Below, piece after piece: positions 22,886-33,068 of a DNA stretch of 64,000 bases. Position 1 is the first letter of the stretch; each line of letters starts with the position of its first letter. The notes below the pieces were generated by a model. It saw nothing but the letters and a program-made list of their open reading frames with translations, had not been told where the DNA came from and searched no databases. Made by a program: the position numbers and the translations under genes. The DNA comes from Lactifluus volemus (Eukaryota; Basidiomycota; Agaricomycetes; Russulales; Russulaceae): contig WTXI01000164.1 of the NCBI GenBank assembly GCA_022376515.1, forward strand, positions 1-64,000, given 5' to 3'.

Positions 22886-25314
22886 TAAGTAGATGAGGGG
22901 GGGGGGTTTAGGTTCGCATGGTCAGCAACGTTGTGCGCTGGGACTTTGAAGGCCTCCCGCGAAGGGCAGGACAAATCTCTCGCTGAGTGGCCCACCTCCT
23001 TGCACAAGAGGCAGACGACAGGGCAGTCACACACACCTTGGGAGGCGTGTTCACTGGCTTTCCTGCACCTCAGGGGGTGGTCGATCGCGCGGTGGCTGCC
23101 TCCGCACAGGTGGCAGCATAGTGCGTCCTTGGGGAGCGTGCAGCGTGAGCCCGTGTGGCCCAGTTTGTGGCATCGTGAGCACTGTAGCATGGGCGGTTTG
23201 GCTAGCCACCTTTTGAAGGTGATGGCTTTGCCGAACATAGCCAAGTGGGAGCGGGACATGGCTTGGGTGATGGAACCAACGGGGTCTAGGAAGGCAAAAG
23301 AGATGCTCGAGTTTGCACTGAAGATGGATTGCTGGGGGCGGAGCCAGCGAGGCTGGAGGATAATGTGCAGGTCAGAACAAATCGGGTTGCGCCTAACTTC
23401 ACTTAGCAGCTGGTCCGCGGTGAAAAATTCGTTGGACTCCGGGTCTCTGGTGGGGACCCCGTTAAAGGTGACTTTTGCCAGGCCTGAGGACGGAACCAGC
23501 ATCGCCCCCGGGAAGGATTGGGTTATAACCTGGTCCATTTCCAGCACCTTGTCAAAGGTAACTAGGCCTGCAAAAGTAAGAACGAAGTTGGATGACATGG
23601 CGGCCCACCGGCCTGAGAGGAGGATCAGGGGCGACTTGGCCGCCCCGAGAGCAGCACAGATCTGCCGGGTGAGCATAATCGGGTCCCGGCGTTCAGGAGG
23701 ATCGTCCTGCGGTTCGGGTTTACGCTGGATCGTGATTTCTGTATGGGCGACGACCGGGCCCGAGGGCTGGGCGGCGCCGGGTCGAGAAGCGGGTGTGCCG
23801 GGTGAGGGCGCGGCTTGGGCCTGAGGTTGGGGGCCTCTGCGGCGGCGTGACACCGTCTTCCAAGGGGCCTGCTCGGTATTGCTAAACGGTGGGGCCAGGG
23901 GTGGAGGTTGTGGCCTCCTCAAGGACGGGTCGGGGCCTCGCAGCGGCGGGTCCGCAGCGGTCGTCTGCAGCGAGGGCAGTTCGTCAGCCCGGTTCTGTGC
24001 GGGGGGCTTACCTGTCCTATGAGGGGTCGGTGGGTGCTCTAGCCTGTCCATCCTCTCCGACAAGAGGTTGAACGAGGCCTTGACTTCCGCCATGACCTCA
24101 GCCAAGGTTACCGGGGGGACCGGTAAGGGGAAGGGTGCGGGTGCGGGTGCGGTTGGGGAGGGGCTGCATTCGCGAAAAGGGGGGGGGTCTGGAACCACTA
24201 GAGAGGGGGAGGCTAGGACTGCTGACGTGGGGGTGGTTGGGTCCGCCGATGGAGGGTTGGGCAGGATTGTGGGGGCGGGGGGGGCCGCGGCCGTGCGAGG
24301 GCTGGCGGGTGAGACGGGCCTTGAGCGGGTGATTGAGGCTGCGGATGGGCTGACTGAGTTCGCAGATGGGCTGACTGAGTCCGCAGATGGGCTGACTGAG
24401 GCAGCGGACGGGTCTCCGCTCGTGGCGGCGTCTGCAGACTTTTGCTTGATCTTGGCGTCCTTCTTCTTCTTGATCTCCAACATCTTTTTCATGTAGTACT
24501 CTTCGCCGTCTGCCTTGGCTCGAATGTCCTGGGTCCGACGTGCAATGAGGACTTGGGCGGTGTAGTAAAGTTCCGCATCCTCTTGTATTTTGGGTCTGAT
24601 GTGGTTCTTCCTCCTTGTGCTTTCGTCCATCTCCCAGATGTTCACTTCCTTCTGGATATCAGCACTTAGCATCGTGAGGATCCTGTCCATGACTGCCGCG
24701 CGTGAGCTGTCTGTGGCCATGAGGACTCTTTCGAAATCCTCGAGGGAGAGGTGTTCGAGAGCGCGGTTTTTGTCCGAGCGGTGGAGACAGTGGTCGCACA
24801 CCAACGAGGGCGAGGACGGGGAAGGCGGGAAGATTTTGGAGAGATGGTCTAGGTTGGCCTGAATTTGGGCTGCCACTTCGAGGTCCTCCGGTTTGAAAGG
24901 AGTCAGCCTGTCCGGGCTTGAGCCCGAGTGGGGGTGATTGAGTTGCGAGGCACGGATTCCGTAAAGGATGCGAGACGTGATGTCTGAAACTGACTTGATC
25001 CAGGCTGAGGGGGATAGGGGCGCGTGGGGGCCAAAGCCTGCATCAATTGCACCTGCGACCAGGTGATATCGGTCAACAAATTGTTGGAAGGACGCCTTCG
25101 CCTTTCCTTCATCGACGTCTTCGCGTTGGAAAATGCGGCGTCGGCGAGGGAGGGTCGGGAGACTGGCGTCTAGGAACGTCTGGAGAAGCTCCTCGCGTGT
25201 TAAGAGAGCCGTGGGTTCTTCCGCGGACATTTCGGGTGGTAACTTAGGAGAAGGGCTGCTCGACAGGTCGCGAGGAAAACCAAGCGTTTTCTGTCGGGAT
25301 ACGTGGGGGTACAA
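22885..25314 (-). CDS. LINE ORF1: Gag-like RNA-binding protein with zinc knuckles
   Basis: 809 residues, uninterrupted. The N-terminal 250 residues are charged and helical. The middle is Ala/Pro/Ser-rich, with a tandem SPSAxSVS repeat near residue 305 and probably disordered. At about 400-420 there is a short coil (LAEVMAEVKASFNLLSERMD). The C-terminal third holds a globular RRM-like region and then zinc knuckles: CSRCHKLGHTGSRC, CHLCGGSHRAIDHPLRC and CLLCKEVGHSARDLSC (about 690-790). Such ORF1 products bind element RNA and form the ribonucleoprotein particle. The stop at 22887-22885 shares its last A with the ORF2 ATG. No internal stop or frameshift is present. Confidence 0.92.
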   Translation of the reverse strand: MYPHVSRQKTLGFPRDLSSSPSPKLPPEMSAEEPTALLTREELLQTFLDASLPTLPRRRRIFQREDVDEGKAKASFQQFVDRYHLVAGAIDAGFGPHAPLSPSAWIKSVSDITSRILYGIRASQLNHPHSGSSPDRLTPFKPEDLEVAAQIQANLDHLSKIFPPSPSSPSLVCDHCLHRSDKNRALEHLSLEDFERVLMATDSSRAAVMDRILTMLSADIQKEVNIWEMDESTRRKNHIRPKIQEDAELYYTAQVLIARRTQDIRAKADGEEYYMKKMLEIKKKKDAKIKQKSADAATSGDPSAASVSPSADSVSPSANSVSPSAASITRSRPVSPASPRTAAAPPAPTILPNPPSADPTTPTSAVLASPSLVVPDPPPFRECSPSPTAPAPAPFPLPVPPVTLAEVMAEVKASFNLLSERMDRLEHPPTPHRTGKPPAQNRADELPSLQTTAADPPLRGPDPSLRRPQPPPLAPPFSNTEQAPWKTVSRRRRGPQPQAQAAPSPGTPASRPGAAQPSGPVVAHTEITIQRKPEPQDDPPERRDPIMLTRQICAALGAAKSPLILLSGRWAAMSSNFVLTFAGLVTFDKVLEMDQVITQSFPGAMLVPSSGLAKVTFNGVPTRDPESNEFFTADQLLSEVRRNPICSDLHIILQPRWLRPQQSIFSANSSISFAFLDPVGSITQAMSRSHLAMFGKAITFKRWLAKPPMLQCSRCHKLGHTGSRCTLPKDALCCHLCGGSHRAIDHPLRCRKASEHASQGVCDCPVVCLLCKEVGHSARDLSCPSREAFKVPAHNVADHANLNPPPSST
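24330..24420. repeat. 24-bp tandem repeat inside LINE ORF1
   Basis: Three to four copies of a 24-bp unit (GCAGATGGGCTGACTGAGTC-type core on the + strand) encode the repeated SPSAxSVS octapeptide of ORF1. Copy number here could serve as a marker between element copies. Confidence 0.8.
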
Positions 25315-25401
25315 ATGTACTACTTCTACTTTTTAACTCGAACAGCCTCCGCCAGCTGACACTTTTGGTGCCGTTGGTGGTGGTAGCCGAAAAAGGAAGG
25401 T

Positions 25402-25417
25402 GACACTCGCGACATAT
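25402..25417. repeat. LINE target-site duplication, right copy
   Basis: GACACTCGCGACATAT, identical to 18764-18779. The following ATTCAACCTCTATAAG continues the interrupted host sequence, as shown by the similar ACTCAACCTTATAAG at 37016-37030. Confidence 0.93.
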
Positions 25418-25750
25418 ATTCAACCTCTATAAGGGCGAGGCCTGACATGGCCTGACAGTCCAGAGCATAGCTATACAGATATTAGGCAAGAAAAAAATAG
25501 ATAGCCCTTGAGAGGTTCCCTGCTTCAGTTCCTCTCCCACTGAACTATTCTAAACCTGCACCACTGGCAAGCTCGACAATTTCCCAGCCACTGGCACCGT
25601 TTCTGTGTCCCTTGTTGCTAGCGCTGACAAACCGGATAAGTATATTTTAATCTCAGCTTCTTACTCCGATCTACATGGCTCTCGGAGATCAAAACAAAGT
25701 CGATAGCCGCCCTTGGATCATCGATCATCGATCAGCGCTCAAAACCGAGC
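25418..25750 (+). promoter_or_regulatory. Proximal upstream region of NLR copy A
   Basis: This 333-bp stretch lies between the LINE 5' end and the NLR start codon. It contains the conserved block seen upstream of all NLR copies (CCTTGAGAGGTTCCCTGCTT then CAGTTCCTCTCCCACTGAAC at 25506-25545, matched near 37090, 40010 and 51925). Later come AATCTCAGCTTCTTACT and ACATGGCTCTC. Conservation of these blocks between copies, against diverged surroundings, is the only evidence of a regulatory role. Confidence 0.55.
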
Positions 25751-28700
25751 ATGGTCCAGCTCGAAGTGACTGGTGAATATTTCAGTGATGCCACTCTGAT
25801 AATTACTGAAATATGTCTTCTGTCAGTCCTCAGGGCGGACAATCTCGCCCTGCCACCAAAAGAAGGACGGTTTTATGTCACTGTGACAAGTGGGGAGAAA
25901 ACATGGCAGACACGATCTATCCAAAGCGTGAATCAGCACGTGGAATGGAATGAGAAAGTTGACGCATTGTGAGAAATGGCGTATTTGCACTCTAATGTCC
26001 AACTGACACTCCTGCAGTGCTTTCCAACCGCTCTCCCACATTACCGTATCTCTTTATGTGAAGAGGTCTGTGCGGAGAGACATCCTTCTCGGACAACAGG
26101 AGATAACCTGTGAAGCCCGACGCGGTTCGTCTATTTCTTCGAATGTTTACTCATGCATCTGGTTAAGCGTCATCATGATACTTGTAGAAATGGAAATCGA
26201 TTTCACCAGTGCTGATGGACATGGTAGACAATCGACTCAGTCGTCTGCACTCTTGGTGATCACCATAGAAAGTTCCTCTCTAACTGCGGCAGTCGATCCC
26301 TCGAATCCTGCAACAACAGAACTGGACGATCCGGCGGGTGCTGTACGGCCTACTATCCAATCCAGCAGGCAACCCACGGCAGTTACCGCCCGCCTATCTC
26401 CTTTATCTCAGACACAAGACCTTTCGACTGAGGGCGGTACTCCTGTGGGACCCAGCCAAGATGAGATGTCACGTACGCTCAGTCGTGCTGAGGAAGTGGT
26501 GGAAGGCATCGATGCGATAAAAGCATGGAAGGGTGCCACTGATGTTGTCAAGCAAGTTATTGACACTATCGGCCCAATCGCTGATGTATGACTAACATTG
26601 TGATGGTTCATTCCTCGTAAAAGTTAACTTCTGCTGTTCAGTTGTTCCCCCATGCAAACTTAGCATGGAAATTGCTCTCAAAGATTCCTGAGGTGTGTCT
26701 CTGTGCTCTTTCGGGGGTTGTGGAACATTCAATCTTTTTTTTCGCCTGCCGCCAGACTTTGTTACTCCAGTTGAAGCGTGACGAAAACATCAGAACACTA
26801 CTTCAGGCAATACGGGATGCGTTTGATTTTTCCAGAAAGGCGGATGTTTTGAGAAACATGGACCCAGAATCTACACAGCCAAAAATTCTGGATGAGATGC
26901 TGGAGTGTGTCTCGGAATGTGCCATATTTATCATATCGTATGCGCAGGATGTGCAATTCGGTACGTCGTCTTAGCCTCTCAATGGTCATTCATCACAAAT
27001 ATTTTGGTTTCCAGGAAAGCGGATGTTGAAGAGTATCGTCGGCCAAGTTGACGAAAAAATTGATCAGCACCGTAGGAACCTCGCTCGACTGCGAGATAAT
27101 TTCCTCGCAGGTACTACTGTTATCGCCGGGGCTGCTGTGTTGGAATTTGGTATGTAATCCCGATGGCCATCGAATCGTCGAATCGTCGACCTGATGAATG
27201 GACCAAAGAGTTGGACGCAAGAATCAGAGGATTGCCTTGTAAGGGAGCTTGGCGATTTGGCGATGAGAGACGTTGTCTTCCAGGCACACGAGAAGATTTT
27301 TTGGACCATATCAAGAACTGGGTCGTGAATCGTGAATCTCAACGTGGACTCGTGCTCCTCGGTCAGGCCGGCACAGGAAAGTCATCGATTGCACACGAAG
27401 TCGCACGCCGCTTCGAAAACAAGCATCTCGGCTCTTACTTCGCTTTTTTACGGAAAGAGGGTTCCAAAGATGAAGCTTACCAACTCTTCACGACGCTTGC
27501 TCGCGATCTGTCTGATCGCCATCTCCCTTTCAAACTAGCCCTCGGGAGGGTACTGAAGAACGATCCGTCTCTTCGTAGTACTCGACATTATCGCGCACTT
27601 TTTGAATCCCTCCTCCTTGAACCAGTCAAGACCCTTCAGCTTAGCGACCCAATCCTTATCGTAATTGATGCATTGGATGAAAGTGGTGATGCGATCGGCC
27701 AAAACGGGTTACACAAATTTCTTGCCGAACATCTCTTCAAGTTTCCATCGAATTTCCGCATCTTCATCACCGCGAGGCCGGAGAACGGCATCGAACATGT
27801 GTTTGGTAACGCGTTGTCCGTACGAACCCTCTATATGAATGATCACAAACTGGCTGCGAAGACGGAGCAAGATATCGGCTTATATCTCCGGAGCGAACTA
27901 CACTCGGACTTGTTCAAACAACATGGTGTCAAACTCGCAAAGGCGGCGGAAGGCCTGTTTCAGTGGGCAGCCGTTGCATGCAGGTTAATAAACAGTCCTC
28001 CTCCCAGCTTTGGTTTTAGCAGGAGACAGGTCATACAGTGTCTGTTGGGATTGGGACACTCTCGAGATCGCGATCGACAGGATCCATTAGACCAGCTGTA
28101 CAGAGAAGTTCTGGAACTGTACTTCAAACCGGTTGCAGCACAGGCTCTATTTCGGTCTGTGATGGGACAACTTTTCGCTGCGATCGTGCCGCTTTCCATC
28201 CGTTCTTTGACTATTCTGCGACAACACGCACCCAAGGTTGACCCCGAGGACCCGGACCCCGAGGATTCTGATTGTGTTGTCGAAATGCTCCGCCACCTTG
28301 GCTCACTGCTCAGTAACGTGACCTCATCCGATCATACCCTCCCCATCCTCCCTCTTCACACCTCCTTCCATGACTTTCTGGCCGATGAGAAGAGTGGGAT
28401 ATTTCACATCGACCTTGGCAAGGCTCACCATCAACTTGCACATTCCTGTCTTGGATTGATGCTCAATAACCTCAAGTTCAATATTTGCAAACTCGAATCA
28501 TCATACCTTGCCAACAAGGATCTCCCAGACCTTGAATCTCGAATTTCCAAATATATTCCACCTGCTCTATCGTATGCCTGTATGTTCTGGGGCGATCATT
28601 TAGAACGTCTTGATATCGAACAGGACCTCTTTCCAAAACTTCGATCGTTGTTCGAGACAAGGTTCCTCTTTTTGCTGGAAGTGCTTAGCATCAAGAACAG

Positions 28701-31190
28701 TGTCGGTCTTGCGTCACGAGCATTGACATCTATGAACACATGGTTGCGGTCTGACCAGCGGAAGGTGGGCGCATATTATCATGTTGTACGACATGTAGTG
28801 ACTATTGGAAAAAATTGCAGAAGTCTTCGCGACCCGGGGGTCAGCATCTGTTAGAATTAGTGAATGACGCATTCACTTTCGTGCGGTATTTCGGGATGGC
28901 GATATCAAGAAGCGTTCCACACATATATATATCTGCTCTCCCTTTTGCACCATCTTCTTCCCGCATTGTTGAGAACCACCGTCACCTATTCTCCCACACA
29001 TTGTTTTTGAGACGCGGACAGTTGTCCGATTGGCCAGCATTGGAGATGACGATTAAAGCACACGACGCACCAGTCGAGTCTGTTGTATTCTCGCCAGATG
29101 GGCAGCGGATCGCATCAGCCTCGCGAGATCACACGATTCGTGTGTGGGATGCTACAACAGGGGAAATTGTAGCTGGCCCATTTACTGGACATACCGGTTC
29201 CGTCCACTCTGTTGCATTCTCGCCAGATGGGAAGCATATCGCGTCTGCCTCGCGAGATTGCACAGTTCGCCTGTGGGATGCCGCAGCAGGAGAGGTCGTA
29301 GCGGACCCGTTTACTGGGCACACGGGTTCGGTCAGATGTGTTGTATTCTCGCCGGACGGTCTGCAGATTTCCTCAGCCTCGGATGACCACACGATCCGTG
29401 TTTGGGATGTTGCAACAGGTCAGGTCGTAGCGGGCCCCTTTACTGGACACACCGATGAAGTCCACTCTGTTGCATTCTCACCAGATGGGCAATGCATCGC
29501 CTCGACGTCGCAAGATTGCACGATTCGCATGTGGGATGCCGCAACCGGAAATGTCGTAGCGACCCCGTTTACAGGACACACTAAACTGGTCAGGTGTGTT
29601 GCATTCTCACCCGACGGGAAGCACATCGCTTCGTCCTCGGAGGATCGCACGATTCGTGTGTGGGATTCCGCAACAGGACAGGTCGTAGCAGGCCCCTTTA
29701 CTGGACACAACGGTTCCATATTCTCTATTGCATTCTCACCGGACGGACAGCACATTATCTCGGCCTCTCTCGATCGCACAGTTCGCGTTTGGGATTCTGC
29801 AACAGGAAAAATCGTGGCGGGTCCATTTACCGGACATACCGCTTCGGTTTTTTCGGTTGCATTCTCGAAAGACGGGCAGCGGATTGCCTCGGCCTCTTAC
29901 GACCATACGGTTTGCGTGTGGGATGCCAGCAAAGGACAAGCCGCGAGCTCGTTTACTGGGCACACCCAATCAATATTTTCTGTTGCCTTCTCACAGGATG
30001 GGCAGCGGATAGCCTCGGCCTCTGCAGATTGCGCGATATATGTTTGGGATGCCGCAACAGGAGAGGTCAAAGCAGGTCCATTTACTGGTCACACCGATTG
30101 GGTCGTTTGTGTTAAATTCTCGCCTGACGGGCGGCGGATCGTCTCCGCCTCGCGAGATCGCACAATTCGCGTGTGGGATGCCACGACAGGAAATACTGAG
30201 GCGGGCCCGTTTACTGGACATACTGGTATAGTCTACTCTGTTGCATACTCGCCGTGCGGACAACGCATCGCCTCGGCCTCGGGAGATTGCACGGTTCGTG
30301 TGTGGGACGCAACAACGGGAGAGGCTGTAGTGGGCCCGTTTACTGGACACACTAATGTGGTCTGCTCTATTGCATTCTCGCCAGACGGAATGCGCATCGC
30401 GTCGGCCTCGGAAGACTGCACGATTCGAGTATGGGATGCTGCGACAGGAGAGGTTGTAGCGGACCCGTTTATTGGCCACACTGAGTGTGTCTCATCTGTT
30501 GCATTCTCACCGGACGGAAAACGAATCGCCTCAGCCTCGAACGATCTCACGATTCGTGTGTGGGATTCTGTGACAGGACGACAAGTACTAGCCCCGCTTA
30601 CTGGACACGGGGATCTTGTCTGTCGTGTTGCATTCTCGCCGGACGGGCGGTGCATTGCATCGGCCTCGGATGATCGCACGATTCGCTTGTGGGATTCTGC
30701 AACAGGGAGGGCCGCTGCGGGGCCATTTATTGGACACACTGAATGGGTCAACTCGGTTGCATTCTCACCCGATGGGCAACGGATTGTTTCAGCCTCAGGA
30801 GATTGCACGATTCGCATGTGGGATGCCACAACAGGACAGAATGTCGTGAGCTCATCTACCGGGCACACCCAATTGACCAACCCTGGTGCGTCCTTTTCTG
30901 ATGGGCCTATCGCCTCAGCCTTACGAGATCACACAACTTGTGTAGACAATCGCAGCGCAGAAGATATTGAGAAAGATCATTTTATGGACAAGTTCCCGAT
31001 CAATGGTGATGGGTGGATGTATGGGGAAGATGATGAACTCCTTTTGTGGATCCCCCCCATTCACCGGCCATATCTTCATAAAGCTAAGACAGTCTGGGTA
31101 GCGGGAAAAGATAGAACAGAGGTAGATCTCTCAAACTTCGTGCATGGATTAAATTGGGCTATGGTGTACATTCACGGTTCATCTAACTAG
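25751..31190 (+). CDS. NLR-like STAND protein, copy A: C2-like / helical / NACHT / 14 WD40 repeats
   Basis: Eight exons (25751-25772, 25827-25968, 26018-26585, 26642-26692, 26756-26960, 27015-27149, 27209-28764, 28821-31190) sum to 5,049 nt, giving 1,682 residues with no frame break. The N-terminus resembles a C2 domain (LEVTVLRADNLALPPKEGRF, VEWNEKVDAF, PLSHITVSLYVKRSVRRDI). A Ser/Thr-rich linker and a helical bundle (LFPHANLAWKLLSKIPE, ILDEMLECVSECAIFIISYA) follow, like the helical regions before fungal NACHT domains. NACHT: Walker A GQAGTGKSS, Walker B ILIVIDALDE, a sensor-like ITARPE, and a winged-helix/arm region to about residue 910. Fourteen WD40 units of about 43 residues (about 29050-30865) could form two seven-bladed propellers. 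The C-terminal cap is GWMYGEDDELLLWIPPIHRP with LSNFVHGLNW. Likely a cytosolic immune or non-self receptor that oligomerises on ligand binding; the ligand is unknown. Confidence 0.9.
29050..30865 (+). repeat. 14-unit 129-bp tandem WD40 repeat array, copy A
   Basis: Each unit encodes a core of the type [20 protein letters not shown] followed by [16 protein letters not shown] and about six more residues. Units are highly similar at DNA level. Differences cluster just after the GH dipeptide and at the SxDxT turn. The 129-bp period is a multiple of three, so antisense and alternative frames also stay open here. Those frames are not genes. Confidence 0.92.
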
Positions 31191-31499
31191 TGTCGCATGT
31201 ATGACTATGCAAGTGACGGGCCTATGCTAGGCCTTTTACGTTCCCTCCTAGCACTCCTGTACTGTTTTCGTCCCTTAGTCCTTTTCATTAAAAGACCAAT
31301 TCTTCTAGTTTTCTCTCACCTAAGTCACTGGCATGTTGGTGAAAATATAGTCTATCGAATGGGAGCGGGAATGGTCACGCGACAGCAAATGAGAAGTGGG
31401 GAGGAAGGGAAGCAAGACGATGCCTTCAGACTGGTAAATTGTCCCTAAAGGTGAATCCATTCAAGTTGACAGCTGATTGCCAGTGTGCAGACGTTAACC

Positions 31500-32430
31500 G
31501 AGCACACTGACGGCCATGGGAGCCCCAAAAGGGAGCGACTGTTATCGAACCAGGGTTGCCCTCGGAGTGTCAGTTGACAATTGGCTGCCGTCCTTAAGCC
31601 CCTTCTCGTTGTCTCTTGCGGATCCTTCAACAAGCCCTCGAGCTATATAAAGTGGAGAAGGGAGCATGGACGGAAAAAGCGGGCATCATGACGGGACGGC
31701 AAACCGCAAGTCGAGATGCCCAATCAGTCCCTTGTCACAGAGGAACCGTGGAACTCGCGTTCTGCGCCGGTCTAGATGACGTTACTATCACGGAAACCAT
31801 CCATGACGCTGAGGGCGCTACGAAACGCTGATTCTGAACGAGGTGCGATCTCCCTTGGACTGACATAGCTTCAGTGGATGGATCGTGAGACGAACACATT
31901 GGATCAGGCCGGTACTTGAGAGAGAGTACCACGCCCGAAGTATCATCCACATTGCGTTTGATGCGGAATACCCAGTGGGTCTTCCGGGTCAAACGCAAAG
32001 TGGATAGGACTATCAACAATACTAGCACAAGGCACAGCTTGTCGCCCGAGGGTTCACGCGAGTTATGGTTAACGGCACAGATTATTTCAACACATTCTCT
32101 AGCCATTGTGGCGCACAACGACTGTGGAGATCGACACATTCGACTTCAATGACACCTACCTCATTGGGGAGCCAGGGGAGTGAGGAGATCTATATCGTAC
32201 CCTGGAGGCTCCATCATGCGGGTGCCTCCTGGGTACGAGGAAAGCGTCAAACGCCAGCGCGCCAGCAGAAATCACTGTACCATCTGTACACCTCAAACAA
32301 GCCGGGCGGAAGTCGTACGGCACGCTTTCCTGCACCGAGCGTGAGCGAGAACTCACGCACACACGAGAAGTGGGGAGGAGGACGGGAGGAAAGATGATTC
32401 CCACACTGTCTAAGGGCGGGGTATCGCGTC
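31500..32430 (+). pseudogene. Degraded Ty1/copia reverse-transcriptase relic downstream of copy A
   Basis: Broken remains of copia Pol lie on the + strand. Recognisable shreds in shifting frames are LVARGFTQV-like text at 32038-32066, AIVAHND at 32100-32120 followed by the DFNDTYLIGE-type motif at 32145-32170, PPGYEESVK at 32225-32250 and LYTLKQAGR-type text at 32282-32312. In intact elements these form the palm region leading to the RT active site. Stops and indels rule out function. The same block follows NLR copies B (46370-47290) and C (58085-59160), including the leading GGGAGCCCCAA(A/C)AGGGAGCGA segment, so it was duplicated together with the NLR gene. Confidence 0.75.
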
Positions 32431-32492
32431 GGGGAACGCCGCGGCAGTAGGCGCTAACTAGAAAAAGGTGGGTACCGGAAAATACCGTACTA

Positions 32493-32516
32493 CAGTCGAC
32501 TCCCTCTTAACCCATA
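32493..32516 (+). repeat. MITE left terminal inverted repeat
   Basis: 24 bp beginning CAGTCGACTCCC. It pairs perfectly with 33045-33068. Confidence 0.93.
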
Positions 32517-33044
32517 TCCCCGCTAACCCATACTCCCTCAAAGGCCATACAATCTTTGGTAAACCAAGTTAGTTTGCAGGTGATAACCCATAACTCCCTT
32601 ATACCCCATATCCCATACAATTTCTGGAGCCAAAAGGCCCAAAACCCATACACTTTGAGGATGTAATTGAGTGATCACGAAGCTTGTTATTATATAATTA
32701 TTATTTTTGACAAAAACACCCCTGCAAAATTGTGAAGCTGCTTAGCTGCTGCTATTGCTACCATGGAAAACTAATTATTTCCCTTGTAACTAGGTTGAAT
32801 TCACCATCTTTTTTTTTTTCTAAGTCCACATTTATATTCTGCAACATGTGGCTATGACAAAGATATGGTCCCCAGGGGTGAGATAGCAAAGGCGGCTGGG
32901 GAAGTAAGGAGCGTAGCAGCCTCATCATCAGGCTGAGGCTGAGGCCCGAGTCGCCCGACCCGGCCCGGGGTCACTACTCGCGTACCTGAATCCCGGTAGC
33001 CCATACTCCCTCATAACCCATAGCCCAGGGCATCAACCAACTGG

Positions 33045-33068
33045 TATGGGTTAAGAGGGAGTCGACTG
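33045..33068 (-). repeat. MITE right terminal inverted repeat
   Basis: 24 bp ending GGGAGTCGACTG. It is the reverse complement of 32493-32516. Confidence 0.93.

Larger units (their letters stand above)
18780..25401 (-). mobile_element. Full-length non-LTR retrotransposon (LINE, Tad/L1-like) with poly(A) tail
   Basis: Element of about 6.6 kb on the minus strand. Right to left it has a short 5' leader (25401-25315), ORF1 (25314-22885) with zinc knuckles, ORF2 (22885-18986) with apurinic endonuclease, reverse transcriptase and an RNase-H-like region, a 3' UTR of about 170 bp, and an uninterrupted poly(A) tail of about 32 (T run 18780-18811). Perfect 16-bp direct repeats flank it. Both ORFs are open and the tail is homogeneous, so this is a young insertion and possibly still competent. 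It split the upstream region of NLR copy A. The clade label rests on domain order (zinc-knuckle ORF1, endonuclease-RT-RNaseH-like ORF2, C-terminal zinc motif). Confidence 0.95.
32493..33068. mobile_element. MITE-type DNA transposon with perfect 24-bp TIRs and TA target duplication
   Basis: The left end starts CAGTCGACTCCCTCTTAACC at 32493-32516 and the right end is its exact reverse complement at 33045-33068. A TA dinucleotide flanks both sides (32491-32492, 33069-33070). Length is 576 bp with no coding capacity. The interior repeats degenerate forms of the AACCCATACTCCCT sequence found near the ends, at 32528, 32584, 32999 and 33014. TA target choice and CAGT termini suggest mobilisation by a Tc1/mariner (pogo-like) transposase, not encoded here. 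The related site upstream of the 59426 gene has no such insert, which gives an empty-site comparison. Confidence 0.93.

Noticed and set aside
22931..23824. 297-codon plus-strand ORF inside the LINE
   Set aside because: It is antisense to ORF1 in a GC-rich region, with no domain signature. The minus-strand zinc-knuckle ORF1 is the real product.
29050..30865. Regularly spaced direct repeats that could be mistaken for a CRISPR-like array
   Set aside because: The units are contiguous coding WD40 repeats with no unique spacers, in a eukaryotic gene.
29115..30880. Long antisense and alternative-frame ORFs across the WD40 arrays (for example the 215-codon minus frame at 30233-30880, and similar ones in copies B and C)
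   Set aside because: The 129-bp repeat period is a multiple of three, so any frame open in one unit stays open through the array. These frames encode repetitive mirror peptides without family resemblance.
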